DNA of 64,000 nucleotides from Cohaesibacter sp. ES.047 (GTDB taxonomy: Bacteria > Pseudomonadota > Alphaproteobacteria > Rhizobiales > Cohaesibacteraceae). Of the stretch, positions 35,330 to 44,707 are shown piece after piece (position 1 is the first letter of the stretch; each line of letters starts with the position of its first letter). The stretch is from positions 2,762,501-2,826,500 of the forward strand of contig NZ_LT907844.1 of assembly GCF_900215505.1 (NCBI RefSeq), in the 5' to 3' direction. Under the pieces are notes generated by a model. The model was given only the letters and a program-made list of their open reading frames with translations, made no database searches and was not told where the DNA came from. The position numbers and the translations under genes were made by a program.

Positions 35330-38180
35330 TGAGGCCTCCCCACATTACGCTGTTGGCAATATACCGGGAGTTGGACACCCTTCGCTCGGAAGTGCTTGAA
35401 GGAAAACTTATCGCCCATGCGACGACAGGATCGGCATCATTCAGGGCTTTGACATCAGCTCCCTTTGGATCGAGCAGATAAAGCAACAGCAAGCCCCGCT
35501 CCCGTCGGGCAGGGACGCCCGCTCTGGAAACGCCTTCTCCCAGAACGTGGCGGATCTGAGGGCCCCTAGGTTCAGTTGGAGGATCCTTGCTTTCATTGCG
35601 ATCCGTGTCATTGCGCCAAGTCTTCTGGCTGAGATCAAGCGAAGCCTTCCATTCCTTTTCGGTCAGATCAATGGCCTGATCGCGAGGTGAGATGAGCGTC
35701 TTGATTGAGTATCGATCTGAATGCGGGGTGGTTCTCTTACGTGTTAACATGCTTACGGAACAACCACCAATAGTCCGGTAATTGTCGTCTGGCCCCACAT
35801 CCTTGCCAATCAGTGCAACTGTCCAGCTAGTGAGTTCGTGATCCTTGTTCATTTCTTCGATGAAATCCGCTATCAGCGGGCTCATGATCCGGAAGCTGGC
35901 TGAGTGAGTCCGGTAGTCCCGAAGAAACGAGATGACGTTCAGCGCGGGAACCTCTCGCCATAAATATCCGTTCCACTTTTGCCCTTTCGGAACGAAATGT
36001 TGATCGTTCAGATTTATTGATTGACCGAGCGCACCAATGAAACGATCCGTGGCATTGAAATTTGCAGCAATGTCTTCCTTTCGATTGGGGAACACGATGG
36101 TCTGAAGAAGATCTCCGGAATATGTCAGCTGCATTGCGCGAGCGTTTCTCATCTTGGCCCGAGATGTCACAGTGAGGACTGAGTGTGACTTTACACGTAG
36201 TCCGAACTGCTTTGGCGTGGCGCCTGCGGCCACCATGTTATCGAATTCTTGGCGCAGTTCTTCTGCCGCGTCGGCGATATGACCGAACCATTCCACCATT
36301 TCCTGCGATGTGTAGAGGCGGCAGACGTCAAGGTAACCGTCACGGTAGCCAAACCATCGTCCCATCTGCATGAGCGTGTCATACATGCGGGCGGTTCTGA
36401 GGAAGTAACTCGTGCATAGGCCTTCAAGCGTCAGACCGCGCGCGAGCTTGTCGCCGCCGATCGCAATCACTTTGAGGCCGGTGGCATCGTTTTCCGCATA
36501 GTCGAGTGCGTCCTTGGCAGTACCATTGATCTCGCGGACGCGAATGTCGGACAGGACGTCCGGGAGGACAGCGCGAATGTCAGTCCAAGAGAAGTCCTGC
36601 AACACTTCTCCCTCTACCAGTGCAGAGCGGATTCTGTTCATCCCTGGCAGAAAGGTTCCTTGATACTCTGTGCGCATTGACGTTTCGAGGTTCTCCAAGT
36701 CAATGCCACGAGTGTAACGGCCCTTCAGGCTTCGCAGATATTCCGCAACCTGATTGACAACGGCGTTCTGCACCGAGGTGAATCGGGTTACGTGAATGAG
36801 CATCGAGGAGTGTTTGTTTCCTTGGCCTCGCAGCTTCCTTATGGCACAGGCATAGACGAAGGAGCGGATTGCCTCTGCGAGCGAATCCGGTACGCAATCC
36901 TCTCCTTCCCAACGAGGGCGATAGCCATTCTTGTGCCGTGGCGGCATCCATGGCTGGAACTCTTCATCCGACAGCGAGCGCACTAGAGGAAGATTCTCGG
37001 GCACACTGGAAGCTGATCCGAAGACACGACCCGGCCCGACATAATTTGAAGGCGCTGCAAGGCTGGTGATAAAGGCAGCCGGAAAAAGATCCGGTCCGTG
37101 CTCCTGCGTTTCTCCTCGGTCGTGAATGAAGATGTTTGCAAAGGGGGTCGCTGTATAGCCGACATAGGCTTTTCTTGAAAAGTGATGGAGGATTGACCGG
37201 ATCAGCCTGTTGATGGTTTTTGGCTGATGCTCAAGATCGGGATTACCGAATTCGTCTACGACGTCTTCTCCTGTATCGACAGAACCATGATCAGATTCGT
37301 CGTCGATTACCAGAAGGGGAAGATTGGTAACCAGCTTCTGGCCGGTTTCCGGATCGACATGATTGGCAACCCTGTTGCGAATCCAATGAAGCAGTCGTTC
37401 GAGTACCGTCTTGTTTTTCTTGACCACGAACAGCCACGGTCGTTGCTCTGGGCTAATATTCATCTTCGCCGCAACCGCTGTGTTGAAGTCGCCCTTGTCG
37501 CTTCGATTTGTTGCAGCGTTAGGCCGGACCGACATGTCCTTGTCGATCAATCCCACCCCGACAGCAGGGAGTTCTTCAGCGTCTGCAATGGTGGCAAAGC
37601 CTAGAAAACCTTCATCAAGGCGGATTTGCGTCTGTGCTCTCAGGTTGTTATGTAACCCAGCCAGCACTATAATTATCTTGTAACCGGCATCGGCGGCCTT
37701 GCAGATAAGCCCTGTATAGTTGCCGGTTTTCCCAGACTGAACATGGCCTACGACAAGTCCGCGACGATCCCAAGCATCTTGTCGAGTTGGGTCCTCGAGT
37801 TGTGAAAGGACTTCATCCGTGGCGATGTCAAGGGCGTCAAGTGCCGTCCACGGGATATGCGTTTCCATGTATTCCGAATAGCGCTGCCAATAGGTCCAAC
37901 CCTTTTTTCTATCCGCATCAAGCCATGCAATATGGTCTTCACCACTCGATAATGTTGCATTCTCACCCACGGTGCGGCTTGATCGACGAATAAGTTCGTC
38001 AACCAGTGTGTCCCGATCAATGAGAGCAAAATCGTCTTCCATCATGATAGAAAGCTTGGTTAGCTCTTTCTCGATCATATCCGGAGTAATGGGGCTCTGA
38101 GAACGCTCTGTAGCCAATCGAAGCATGTTCTGAGCCATGGAAAGGATTGAATCAAAAGCCTTCTGGTTTGAAATGGTCAT
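35313..38180 (-). CDS. Z1-domain P-loop ATPase/helicase-like protein
   Basis: 955 residues. Walker A VVGHVQSGKTGNYTGL (about residue 145) and Walker B LLVIDDESDHGSVD (about 295) are clear. The C-terminal lobe has KVIAIGGDKLARGLTLEGL and TLMQMGRWFGYRDGY, which resemble SF2 helicase motifs V and VI. Z1 proteins occur with MORC-type ATPases and PD-(D/E)XK proteins in predicted restriction systems. The start ATG overlaps the MORC stop (ATGA). Confidence 0.9.
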   Translation of the reverse strand: MTISNQKAFDSILSMAQNMLRLATERSQSPITPDMIEKELTKLSIMMEDDFALIDRDTLVDELIRRSSRTVGENATLSSGEDHIAWLDADRKKGWTYWQRYSEYMETHIPWTALDALDIATDEVLSQLEDPTRQDAWDRRGLVVGHVQSGKTGNYTGLICKAADAGYKIIIVLAGLHNNLRAQTQIRLDEGFLGFATIADAEELPAVGVGLIDKDMSVRPNAATNRSDKGDFNTAVAAKMNISPEQRPWLFVVKKNKTVLERLLHWIRNRVANHVDPETGQKLVTNLPLLVIDDESDHGSVDTGEDVVDEFGNPDLEHQPKTINRLIRSILHHFSRKAYVGYTATPFANIFIHDRGETQEHGPDLFPAAFITSLAAPSNYVGPGRVFGSASSVPENLPLVRSLSDEEFQPWMPPRHKNGYRPRWEGEDCVPDSLAEAIRSFVYACAIRKLRGQGNKHSSMLIHVTRFTSVQNAVVNQVAEYLRSLKGRYTRGIDLENLETSMRTEYQGTFLPGMNRIRSALVEGEVLQDFSWTDIRAVLPDVLSDIRVREINGTAKDALDYAENDATGLKVIAIGGDKLARGLTLEGLCTSYFLRTARMYDTLMQMGRWFGYRDGYLDVCRLYTSQEMVEWFGHIADAAEELRQEFDNMVAAGATPKQFGLRVKSHSVLTVTSRAKMRNARAMQLTYSGDLLQTIVFPNRKEDIAANFNATDRFIGALGQSINLNDQHFVPKGQKWNGYLWREVPALNVISFLRDYRTHSASFRIMSPLIADFIEEMNKDHELTSWTVALIGKDVGPDDNYRTIGGCSVSMLTRKRTTPHSDRYSIKTLISPRDQAIDLTEKEWKASLDLSQKTWRNDTDRNESKDPPTEPRGPQIRHVLGEGVSRAGVPARRERGLLLLYLLDPKGADVKALNDADPVVAWAISFPSSTSERRVSNSRYIANSVMWGGLNDWLD

Positions 38181-39685
38181 TGCGTATCTTTCACTTCAAG
38201 AGCTGAGACCAGATCTAAATGCCGGTCGAATGGAGGGGTGCGGCCAAGACGTTCTCGCGCCTCGTCCGGGCTGAGGCCGCGAAACCTCACCAATGCTTCA
38301 AACAGGGAGGACAAGGTTTCCATCACTTCGTTGTCGGTTGCTCCCGCAAAACCAGTTCTAGGTGTTTCCTTGTCTTCTGCCGTGTCTAGCCAGATGCGTT
38401 GCACCGGTACCGTCTCCTCGATCAGCCTCAAGAGGGCGAGAATGTCAGGCTTGAGCGGACCTGAACGATCGAGAATCGAGGCTAGAAGATCATGATCACG
38501 AGCTATGCGGTAGGATGTTCCTTGTGCCGAACGCTTAACTTGCCACGCTTCTGCCACTGCGTTCGTGCGGGCGCCTGAGGCCGGAGTGATGTGACCTCGG
38601 TGTGCAAATACCCGCCTTGCCGTTTCGCGAGTTTCGGTGGCTAGACGTTGAAGTTGAGATCGCAACCGCACAGGGGGACTCGCCGTTGATTTCAGGACGT
38701 TGATCTTCCAATCGGCATCTGCACTATTTGGTATGTCAAGCCGGATACGGGCCAATCTATGAGCTTCATCGCGTGGCCAAGGTTTGCCTCCCTCTCCGAG
38801 GGAAAGCCAACCGCCTGCGAGAAGGAGGCGCTTGTTGCGATAGACGTAAAATCCTTCTTGTTGTGTCCATCCGCCTGGCCCTGCCGCGATCTCAGATTCA
38901 AAGGGTTTGAGCATGTCGCGATGCGGAAGTACATGGCACTGCGCAGTTACGCCTGTCGTGTGCAAGATCCGATATTCTGGACTCTCGAGTGCCTTTCCAG
39001 GGTGTCCGAGCAGGAAGGGGTCCCATGGCTTTATCGGACGCCCATTAATAAGGAGTCGTAAATCTGGTTGAACGCCTTCGATAAGGCGGTGAAATGTCAT
39101 TGCAAGATGAATTTCAATCTGGTCGATAAGCTCTATCATGTCGGAAGCGGCAAATCCCTCCGTGATGATGCGATCAAGTTTTTCCAAAACTACTATGGTG
39201 CCACATTCCATTTGTCCTATTGGATCGAACAAATGCTCTGATCCTGTGGCTGGGCCTTCGTGGAGCGGCCATTCAGCGCCGGTTTCCTGACCGATGAGAT
39301 CTAGATCCCAGCGCAAGCAGGCCAAGGCCTCTCCCTTTTTGCGGCTGGCTACGGTCAACCTTCTGGCTTGAGAAAAACTTGCAGTTTTCAGTCCCAGTCC
39401 GAAACGGCCGAGATCGTTGGATTGGCGTTCTTGCCTTGGATCTCGAGCTCCCAAACGCATCCCTTTTTCAAGTGCTGCATCGTCCATTCCAAAGCCATTA
39501 TCGGTGATTCTGATCCAACTGGCATTTGCGGACCATTCAAAGTGAATGCTGACTTCCGTTGCATTGGCAGCAATCGAATTATCAATGAGATCGGCTAGAG
39601 CAGTTGCAGGTGCGTACCCGAGACCTCGAAGAGACTCGAGCATTGATGCCGCATAAGGGGGGGCATTTCTGATCACGATGGTCAA
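38177..39685 (-). CDS. MORC-like GHKL ATPase
   Basis: 502 residues. The GHKL ATP-binding pocket is evident: ATALADLIDNSIAANATEV (N box), ITDNGFGMDD (G1) and LGRFGLGLKTAS (G2). An S5-like second domain follows to about residue 330, and the C-terminus is divergent. It is predicted to undergo ATP-driven clamping on DNA, as in MutL/MORC relatives. The TTG start overlaps the stop of the sigma-factor gene by 4 bases, so the two are translationally coupled. It is the second gene of the operon. Confidence 0.88.
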   Translation of the reverse strand: MTIVIRNAPPYAASMLESLRGLGYAPATALADLIDNSIAANATEVSIHFEWSANASWIRITDNGFGMDDAALEKGMRLGARDPRQERQSNDLGRFGLGLKTASFSQARRLTVASRKKGEALACLRWDLDLIGQETGAEWPLHEGPATGSEHLFDPIGQMECGTIVVLEKLDRIITEGFAASDMIELIDQIEIHLAMTFHRLIEGVQPDLRLLINGRPIKPWDPFLLGHPGKALESPEYRILHTTGVTAQCHVLPHRDMLKPFESEIAAGPGGWTQQEGFYVYRNKRLLLAGGWLSLGEGGKPWPRDEAHRLARIRLDIPNSADADWKINVLKSTASPPVRLRSQLQRLATETRETARRVFAHRGHITPASGARTNAVAEAWQVKRSAQGTSYRIARDHDLLASILDRSGPLKPDILALLRLIEETVPVQRIWLDTAEDKETPRTGFAGATDNEVMETLSSLFEALVRFRGLSPDEARERLGRTPPFDRHLDLVSALEVKDTQ

Positions 39686-41019
39686 TCCTCAGCCCAATAA
39701 ATTCTTAATTGCCGGGAGCGCGATGGGTGTTGAAGTTTTTCGATTGCTTTGGATTCAAGTTGCCGAATACGCTCGCGTGTTACTCCAAAAATTTCACCAA
39801 CCTCCTCAAGGGTCATTTCTTCTTTCGATAAACCGAACCGTGACCGAATAATAAATTCCTCTCGACTACTGAGATCTAGCAAAACGCTTGCTATTACTCT
39901 CTTGAGGTCATTTTGAAATTCTGGAATGCTCTGGGTGTTTTCATCTTCGATAAATTGATGCAATATTTCATCCAGCGATGATGCTGCGTCCATGTTCAAT
40001 TTTTCAACTGGTATTGACTGGAACTGCCTTACTTTTTCTACGTCCCATGAAAGCGCGTCGCCTAGTTCAATCTGATTTGGTTTTCTTTCCAGAACACTTT
40101 CTAGCTTGACTTTTTCTTCAGTAAACCTTGCCAACTCAATTTGCCTATGAACTGGAACCCTTATCTCAGTCCCTTCGTCAGCTCGCCATCGAGAGATTGC
40201 TTGCCGCATCCAGTATGTCGCATACGTAACAAAACGATAACCTCGCTCAACATCAAATCGCATGCTTGCTCTTTGAAGTCCCATAAATGCGACAGCGAAG
40301 ACATCCTCCAAATCTTCTCCATCGACTAGATTTCTTGCAGCGAAGCGCCGTACAAAGGGTAAGTGGTCAATGACGAGGCGATCAATGGTCTGTTCAAATA
40401 TCGCAATATACTCGTTTAACTCGATTGCTCGCGTTCGATAGAATGTGTCCCGTTCCAAGATTTGGATCAGTTTTTTGTAAAATTCGAGAGTTATGTCGAG
40501 GGCTTCAAGGGCGCTTAACGCTTCTCGCCGTTGCTTTCCATCCAATACACTTCCATTCTTCTGCCAAAGCTTAAGTCTTTCCGTAGCTTCCAGAGTTTCC
40601 CTTGTTTCTTTGTGATCCGGTTGTTCTGGGAAAAAAGTTTTCGAAGAGATTGAACTTTGCGCGCGTGAGCCACTAAACACAGTATCGAATGCAAGCATTA
40701 GTGCGCTCATGGCAGGAGCGCACGATAGAATGCCGATCTGAAGTTTTTGCTTCGAATGGACAAGAGGTTTTAGCAAAGCCGATTCTTCTGCCTTGTCCAT
40801 TATGAAGCGCTGAGTTCCGGGTAGTTTTATCGCTCTATTCAAAACCGCTTCCATTGATTCAGTCAGATCCTCTGGCGATATCTCTGATCCAATGCTCCAC
40901 GGTATTTCGGGGCGTTTCGTGATATGATCTACTATCTCCAAACCCGCCGCTTCTATATTTCTGTGGAGGTTTGTGAAGAGTTCATTTGGACTTCCATTGC
41001 CATCGCAACTATTCGCCAA
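39682..41019 (-). CDS. Sigma-70 family factor, C-terminal part of an ankyrin-sigma protein split by IS630
   Basis: 445 residues from a TTG. Region 2 is complete: DGEDLEDVFAVAFMGLQRA, RGYRFVTYATYWMRQAIS and RADEGTEIRVPVH. Region 3 follows (ELGDALSWDVEKVRQF) and then region 4, LTLEEVGEIFGVTRERIRQLE-like at the end. It resembles RpoD group proteins, not ECF factors. The same frame stays open upstream of the TTG for 24 codons up to the IS630 end, and the ankyrin gene on the other side continues it in frame. The piece alone may still be made and may still recruit polymerase. Confidence 0.85.
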   Translation of the reverse strand: MANSCDGNGSPNELFTNLHRNIEAAGLEIVDHITKRPEIPWSIGSEISPEDLTESMEAVLNRAIKLPGTQRFIMDKAEESALLKPLVHSKQKLQIGILSCAPAMSALMLAFDTVFSGSRAQSSISSKTFFPEQPDHKETRETLEATERLKLWQKNGSVLDGKQRREALSALEALDITLEFYKKLIQILERDTFYRTRAIELNEYIAIFEQTIDRLVIDHLPFVRRFAARNLVDGEDLEDVFAVAFMGLQRASMRFDVERGYRFVTYATYWMRQAISRWRADEGTEIRVPVHRQIELARFTEEKVKLESVLERKPNQIELGDALSWDVEKVRQFQSIPVEKLNMDAASSLDEILHQFIEDENTQSIPEFQNDLKRVIASVLLDLSSREEFIIRSRFGLSKEEMTLEEVGEIFGVTRERIRQLESKAIEKLQHPSRSRQLRIYWAED

Positions 41020-41147
41020 ATCTTCTATGTCAACACTTGAACACCACCCTTTGGAGATAATCTCTTCTGCCCAGTTGGCGCAGATTTCGCGATTATACCA
41101 AGGGCGTGAAGTTCTGACTCTTTAGGGATTCCATTTTTAGCACTGGC

Positions 41148-41699
41148 GTGATTCAACATGGCAAAGGAGATTTTGCCATGTCTGCCGCTTTGATTCTTAG
41201 CGATGCTTTTGACGCCGATAGTTTGCGCCGTCTTGCCAAAGGATGCCGCAATGCCAAACAGAGCCGCCGCCTACTGGCCATTGCGGCTGTCTATGACGGC
41301 ATGAACCGTGCTGATGCCGCCAAAGTCGGCGGTATGGACCGCCAGACTTTGCGAGATTGGGTTCTTCGCTTCAATGAGCAAGGCACCGATGGTCTTGTCG
41401 ACATCAAAGCAACCGGCGCTCCCATGCGCTTGAGCCCAGAACAGCTCGAAGAGTTTGTTGCTATCGTTGAAACCGGTCCTGATCCTGAGAAGGACGGCGT
41501 CTCTGTCTGGCGTAGCCAGGATCTGGTGCGTGTGATCCAAGAGCGGTTTGGGGTCTCCTACAAGGAACGTGGAGTACGGGATCTTTTGCGCCGCATGGGG
41601 TATGTGCGCATATCTGGTCGACCTCAACATCCAGAACAAAAGCCTGAAGTCATTGATGCTTTCAAAAAAACTTCTCCGCAACGTTGGCAGCGCATGTAG
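41148..41699 (+). CDS. IS630 transposase, N-terminal frame (copy B)
   Basis: Identical 183-residue product to copy A: tandem helix-turn-helix DNA-binding region. It ends just after the A7 tract at 41,664-41,670, where a -1 slip would continue into the catalytic frame. Confidence 0.88.
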   Translation: MIQHGKGDFAMSAALILSDAFDADSLRRLAKGCRNAKQSRRLLAIAAVYDGMNRADAAKVGGMDRQTLRDWVLRFNEQGTDGLVDIKATGAPMRLSPEQLEEFVAIVETGPDPEKDGVSVWRSQDLVRVIQERFGVSYKERGVRDLLRRMGYVRISGRPQHPEQKPEVIDAFKKTSPQRWQRM

Positions 41700-42244
41700 G
41701 CCATTTGCCAAAGAACAAGCCCATCGAGATTTGGTGGCAAGATGAGGCTAGGCTTGGTCAGAAGAATGGACTGGCCCGACTATGGGCAAAAAAGGGAACC
41801 AGACCACGTCTGCCAGCCGATCAGCGATATAAAAATGCCTATCTGTTCGGTGCAATATGTCCAGCGCGTGGCGTTGGCGCGGGATTGATGATGCCTTTTG
41901 CAAATACACAGGCCATGCAAATGCACCTCGAAGAAGTCTCAAGGACAGTGGCGCGCGGCGCTCATGCCGTGGTGCTGATGGATCGTGCCGGATGGCATAC
42001 GACAAGCAGACTCAACGTGCCCAAGAATATCACCATCCTCCTGTTGCCTTCCAAATCACCGGAACTGAACCCAGTTGAGAATATTTGGCAGTATCTGCGC
42101 GGTACCTTCCTGTCCAATCGGGTCTTCGAAGACTATGCCGCCATTCTTGATGCTGGTTGCCAAGCATGGAAGAGCCTCTCCGCCAACCCAACCATCATCC
42201 ATTCAATAGGTATGAGAAAATGGGCTCAAGAAGGTCAGAATTAA
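41684..42244 (+). CDS. IS630 transposase, catalytic frame (copy B)
   Basis: Identical 186-residue product to copy A with WWQDEARLGQK, LMDRAGWHT and SPELNPVENIWQ. It overlaps the N-terminal frame by 16 bp and is expected as a frameshift fusion. Confidence 0.88.
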   Translation: MAAHVGHLPKNKPIEIWWQDEARLGQKNGLARLWAKKGTRPRLPADQRYKNAYLFGAICPARGVGAGLMMPFANTQAMQMHLEEVSRTVARGAHAVVLMDRAGWHTTSRLNVPKNITILLLPSKSPELNPVENIWQYLRGTFLSNRVFEDYAAILDAGCQAWKSLSANPTIIHSIGMRKWAQEGQN

Positions 42245-43098
42245 ATGCCGTTGGTATTAATCGACAATCTGGTGCCTGACAGCTTAACTGCCTGTTTTGA
42301 GGATTGAGGTCCCCTTTTCCTCACTTTGAGAAACGCGTGATCATCGCGCTCAACCTTGGTTCCGCTGGAGCGAATTCCATCGCCTGCAATTTGAACCGAT
42401 GAACGATCGAGCGATAATTCTTCCAAGCCTTCTTCAGTGACATCAAGCAACGCCCGAGTTGTTGATACGAAAGAGCCTGCTGCTTTTTCGACGCCAGACG
42501 CTTGGAGAAATGATTGCGGGGTTTCTTCTATCTCGAAACTCAATAATTCATCAAATGCGTCAGAAGTAAAATCAGTTTGGATCGGGTATTCTTCAGCTTG
42601 TCGTGAAATGGGTGTTCTTGGTGATGAAATTTTTTGGGAGGTAGGTTTTTGGTCTTGTGCAAGTTGTTCGCTATGCTCTGGCGACTCGTTGATATGTGTT
42701 CTAGTGCTTCCTATTTGGCGACGCTTGGTATCATTTTCAGAATTCAGAACTTGTCCGGAAAGCGAAGCCAGCAGCTGGGACACAAGATCATTTCCTTCTT
42801 GCCTCGCAACATCAGCTGCTGTCTGACGCTTGTGGTTTAGGGCAAGAATTTCAGCGCCTGAGCGTACGAAAAGATCGCAAAGTGCAAGATTTCCCTTTCG
42901 TGCTGCCAGATGAAGTGGAGTGTCGCCCTTTGGATCTCTCTTGTTTAGCCGATTTGACGATGCGAAATCAGATAGATCTTCGATCTGCCCGTTGAGGATG
43001 AGACGTATTTCTGAAACTCTAAGGCTGTCGTCTGTGAGATCCTGTCTGTGTTTTGTCCTTCTGCCTTTAAGCAGTGAGAATCTATCCAAGATTCTCAT
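42241..43098 (-). CDS. Ankyrin-repeat protein, N-terminal part of the split ankyrin-sigma protein
   Basis: 285 residues; the last four come from IS630. Residues about 55-110 form two ankyrin repeats: DPKGDTPLHLAARKGNLALCDLFVRSGAEI and NHKRQTAADVARQEGNDLVSQLL. A low-complexity, Ser/Glu-rich linker follows. The frame crosses the former IS target site into REICANWAEE of the sigma part. Ankyrin repeats bind proteins, so this half may sense a partner or inhibitor that controls the sigma half. Confidence 0.8.
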   Translation of the reverse strand: MRILDRFSLLKGRRTKHRQDLTDDSLRVSEIRLILNGQIEDLSDFASSNRLNKRDPKGDTPLHLAARKGNLALCDLFVRSGAEILALNHKRQTAADVARQEGNDLVSQLLASLSGQVLNSENDTKRRQIGSTRTHINESPEHSEQLAQDQKPTSQKISSPRTPISRQAEEYPIQTDFTSDAFDELLSFEIEETPQSFLQASGVEKAAGSFVSTTRALLDVTEEGLEELSLDRSSVQIAGDGIRSSGTKVERDDHAFLKVRKRGPQSSKQAVKLSGTRLSINTNGI

Positions 43099-43788
43099 TG
43101 AGAGCCTCCAAGCCTAGCTGAATGATCTGCTTTTGGACGGAAGGCATTTATGCTGTTGAGCGTTTCTAATCCCATCCCTGATCATCCCCACCCTTCTGCT
43201 CTTTCAACGCGCACGAATCTTGCTTTTACAACTCTTTGCTTGTCTGGAGACTAAGGCAAAGACAAGGGGCGTTCAATTTCATTTCCATTACCGGTTGAAA
43301 GTTTCCTTGGTCGTGATTTGGATCCCCCGGAAGTCTGAAAGACATCATTCTCGATGGCTCAAAACTGCTATTCAGGTTTTGATTTGGTTCTGGACGGCAA
43401 GACAGAGTCTTGCAGATGGTAAGATGGTTTCAAATTTCAAAAAATGAAAAATTCCTATTTTGACCGTATAGGCGTTGTCGCAGTTCTCCAAACGCTCTGA
43501 AATATGGGAACTGTGGTGCTGGCAAGCGGTTTTGAGACGAGAAAACATGAATTTTCTCATTTCATGTTTTTTATTGCCGATTGAAAAAAAATCATGGTCA
43601 GAGCGCCCCAAAAAATTTGGCTTTAGGTTTATTCTCTTAGGGGTAATTGCGATTTTCTGTCAGAAAACTGCCGTTTTTGGATGGGCGATATTTAGCCTAA
43701 GGCCTTGTTTCCATAAAAAGACAGAATTTATTTTTTTTAGCCGAAAAACGAACCCACCTCCTCAACATCAAAATTCGAGGAGAAAAAA
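43099..43788. other. 690-bp gene-free stretch between two divergent units
   Basis: No supported gene; an open frame at 43,475-43,816 is Phe/Lys-rich and looks spurious. It is AT-rich with T-runs, and carries an inverted repeat, AAAACATGAA...TTCATGTTTT, at about 43,543-43,571. It must hold the promoters of the ankyrin-sigma operon (minus) and the HTH gene (plus). Confidence 0.5.
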
Positions 43789-44241
43789 ATGGCGAACGAC
43801 AAACTTGCAGAACTGAGGCTCAAATCCCGTCTGATACATCAGCTACCAACGTTATCTCAATGCGAGATTGCGCGAAGGTGGCGTGTTGATCCTGATACAG
43901 CTCGAGGAATTATTCGAGATGCGAAAATTCCTCGCGCTAGGGGACCTTGGAAACGGGCCAGATACTGCATTCTCGATATCTGGCGGCTGGAAGGCATTCC
44001 CATTTCCACGGCCCTGTCTCGTTCCGACCACAGCGAACTGATGTCTCCTTTGCTCAAGGTAAGTGATCTGGCGGAAATGTGCCGTTGTTCGTCTGCCACC
44101 ATTCGGAACTGGGTACGTGAAGGCATGATCACAAGCATCACCCTTGGTGGATCTATTCGTTTTCATGACCACGTCATTTCCAGCCTTTTTGAGGGAGATG
44201 AGGTGCCAAAGACCGAATTCATTACAAGGCGGCAAATCTGA
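43789..44241 (+). CDS. Helix-turn-helix (MerR/excisionase-type) protein
   Basis: 150 residues with two HTH segments: LSQCEIARRWRVDPDTARGIIRD near residue 25 and VSDLAEMCRCSSATIRNWVREGM near 88. The second is followed by a beta-wing (GGSIRFHDHVI), as in excisionases. GGAGAAAAAA precedes the ATG. It stands ahead of two large tyrosine recombinase genes on the same strand, so it probably directs or regulates them. Confidence 0.75.
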   Translation: MANDKLAELRLKSRLIHQLPTLSQCEIARRWRVDPDTARGIIRDAKIPRARGPWKRARYCILDIWRLEGIPISTALSRSDHSELMSPLLKVSDLAEMCRCSSATIRNWVREGMITSITLGGSIRFHDHVISSLFEGDEVPKTEFITRRQI

Positions 44242-44431
44242 AAATAAGTGAGGTAAACGCCCCCGAAGAGTCATTTAAGGACGTTTTGAGCGTGTTTTTC
44301 TCATTTCACTTTATCAATGCCGAAATTCGAAAAAATCACCTCAAAACGCACTCTGCTCTGAATGGTCAACCCCTGTAGCCGGGGCAGCTTCACGAACATT
44401 GTCTTTAGTCACCATGACATCGGAGAAACAC

Positions 44432-44530
44432 ATGACGATCAATTTGCAGCAGGCACTGGAGAAACTTGATGCTGGCGAGCTGCCTTTTTCAGACAGCTAC
44501 GCTGCCAAAGTTCGCGGATCAGTGAACAAA
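44432..44530 (+). pseudogene. 5' piece of a tyrosine recombinase gene interrupted by IS21
   Basis: CGGAGAAACAC and ATG at 44,432 start MTINLQQALEKLDAGELPF and run to SVNK. There IS21 is inserted with a 6-bp duplication AACAAA. Joining to 47,121 keeps the frame (NKCAVVYNC). Confidence 0.8.
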
Positions 44531-44707
44531 TGCGCATTCCGGTCTTATCCGGCCACTGATTCCGACAGCATCCGGCCACCCATTCCGATTTGATCCGGCC
44601 ATTGATTCCGGAGCATTCGGCCCCCCCTTGTGAAGGGGATTTGTCGACCGTTTTGAGGTAATCACTCACCGGCTATCTTGTGTTCTTTTGGAACGTGAGA
44701 AAGCCCC

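Larger units (their letters stand above)
41095..42257 (+). mobile_element. IS630-family element, copy B, inserted in the ankyrin-sigma gene
   Basis: Protein frames are identical to copy A and the orientation is opposite. The right end shows the expected GGTAT then TA. The left reads GCGATTATACC, one A fewer than a perfect TA-ATACC junction, so a single base was lost after insertion. Both transposase frames and the A7 slip site are intact. Confidence 0.9.

Noticed and set aside
43475-43816. 113-codon frame in the AT-rich gap before the HTH gene
   Set aside because: Phe/Lys-rich, overlaps the HTH start and lacks a ribosome-binding site.
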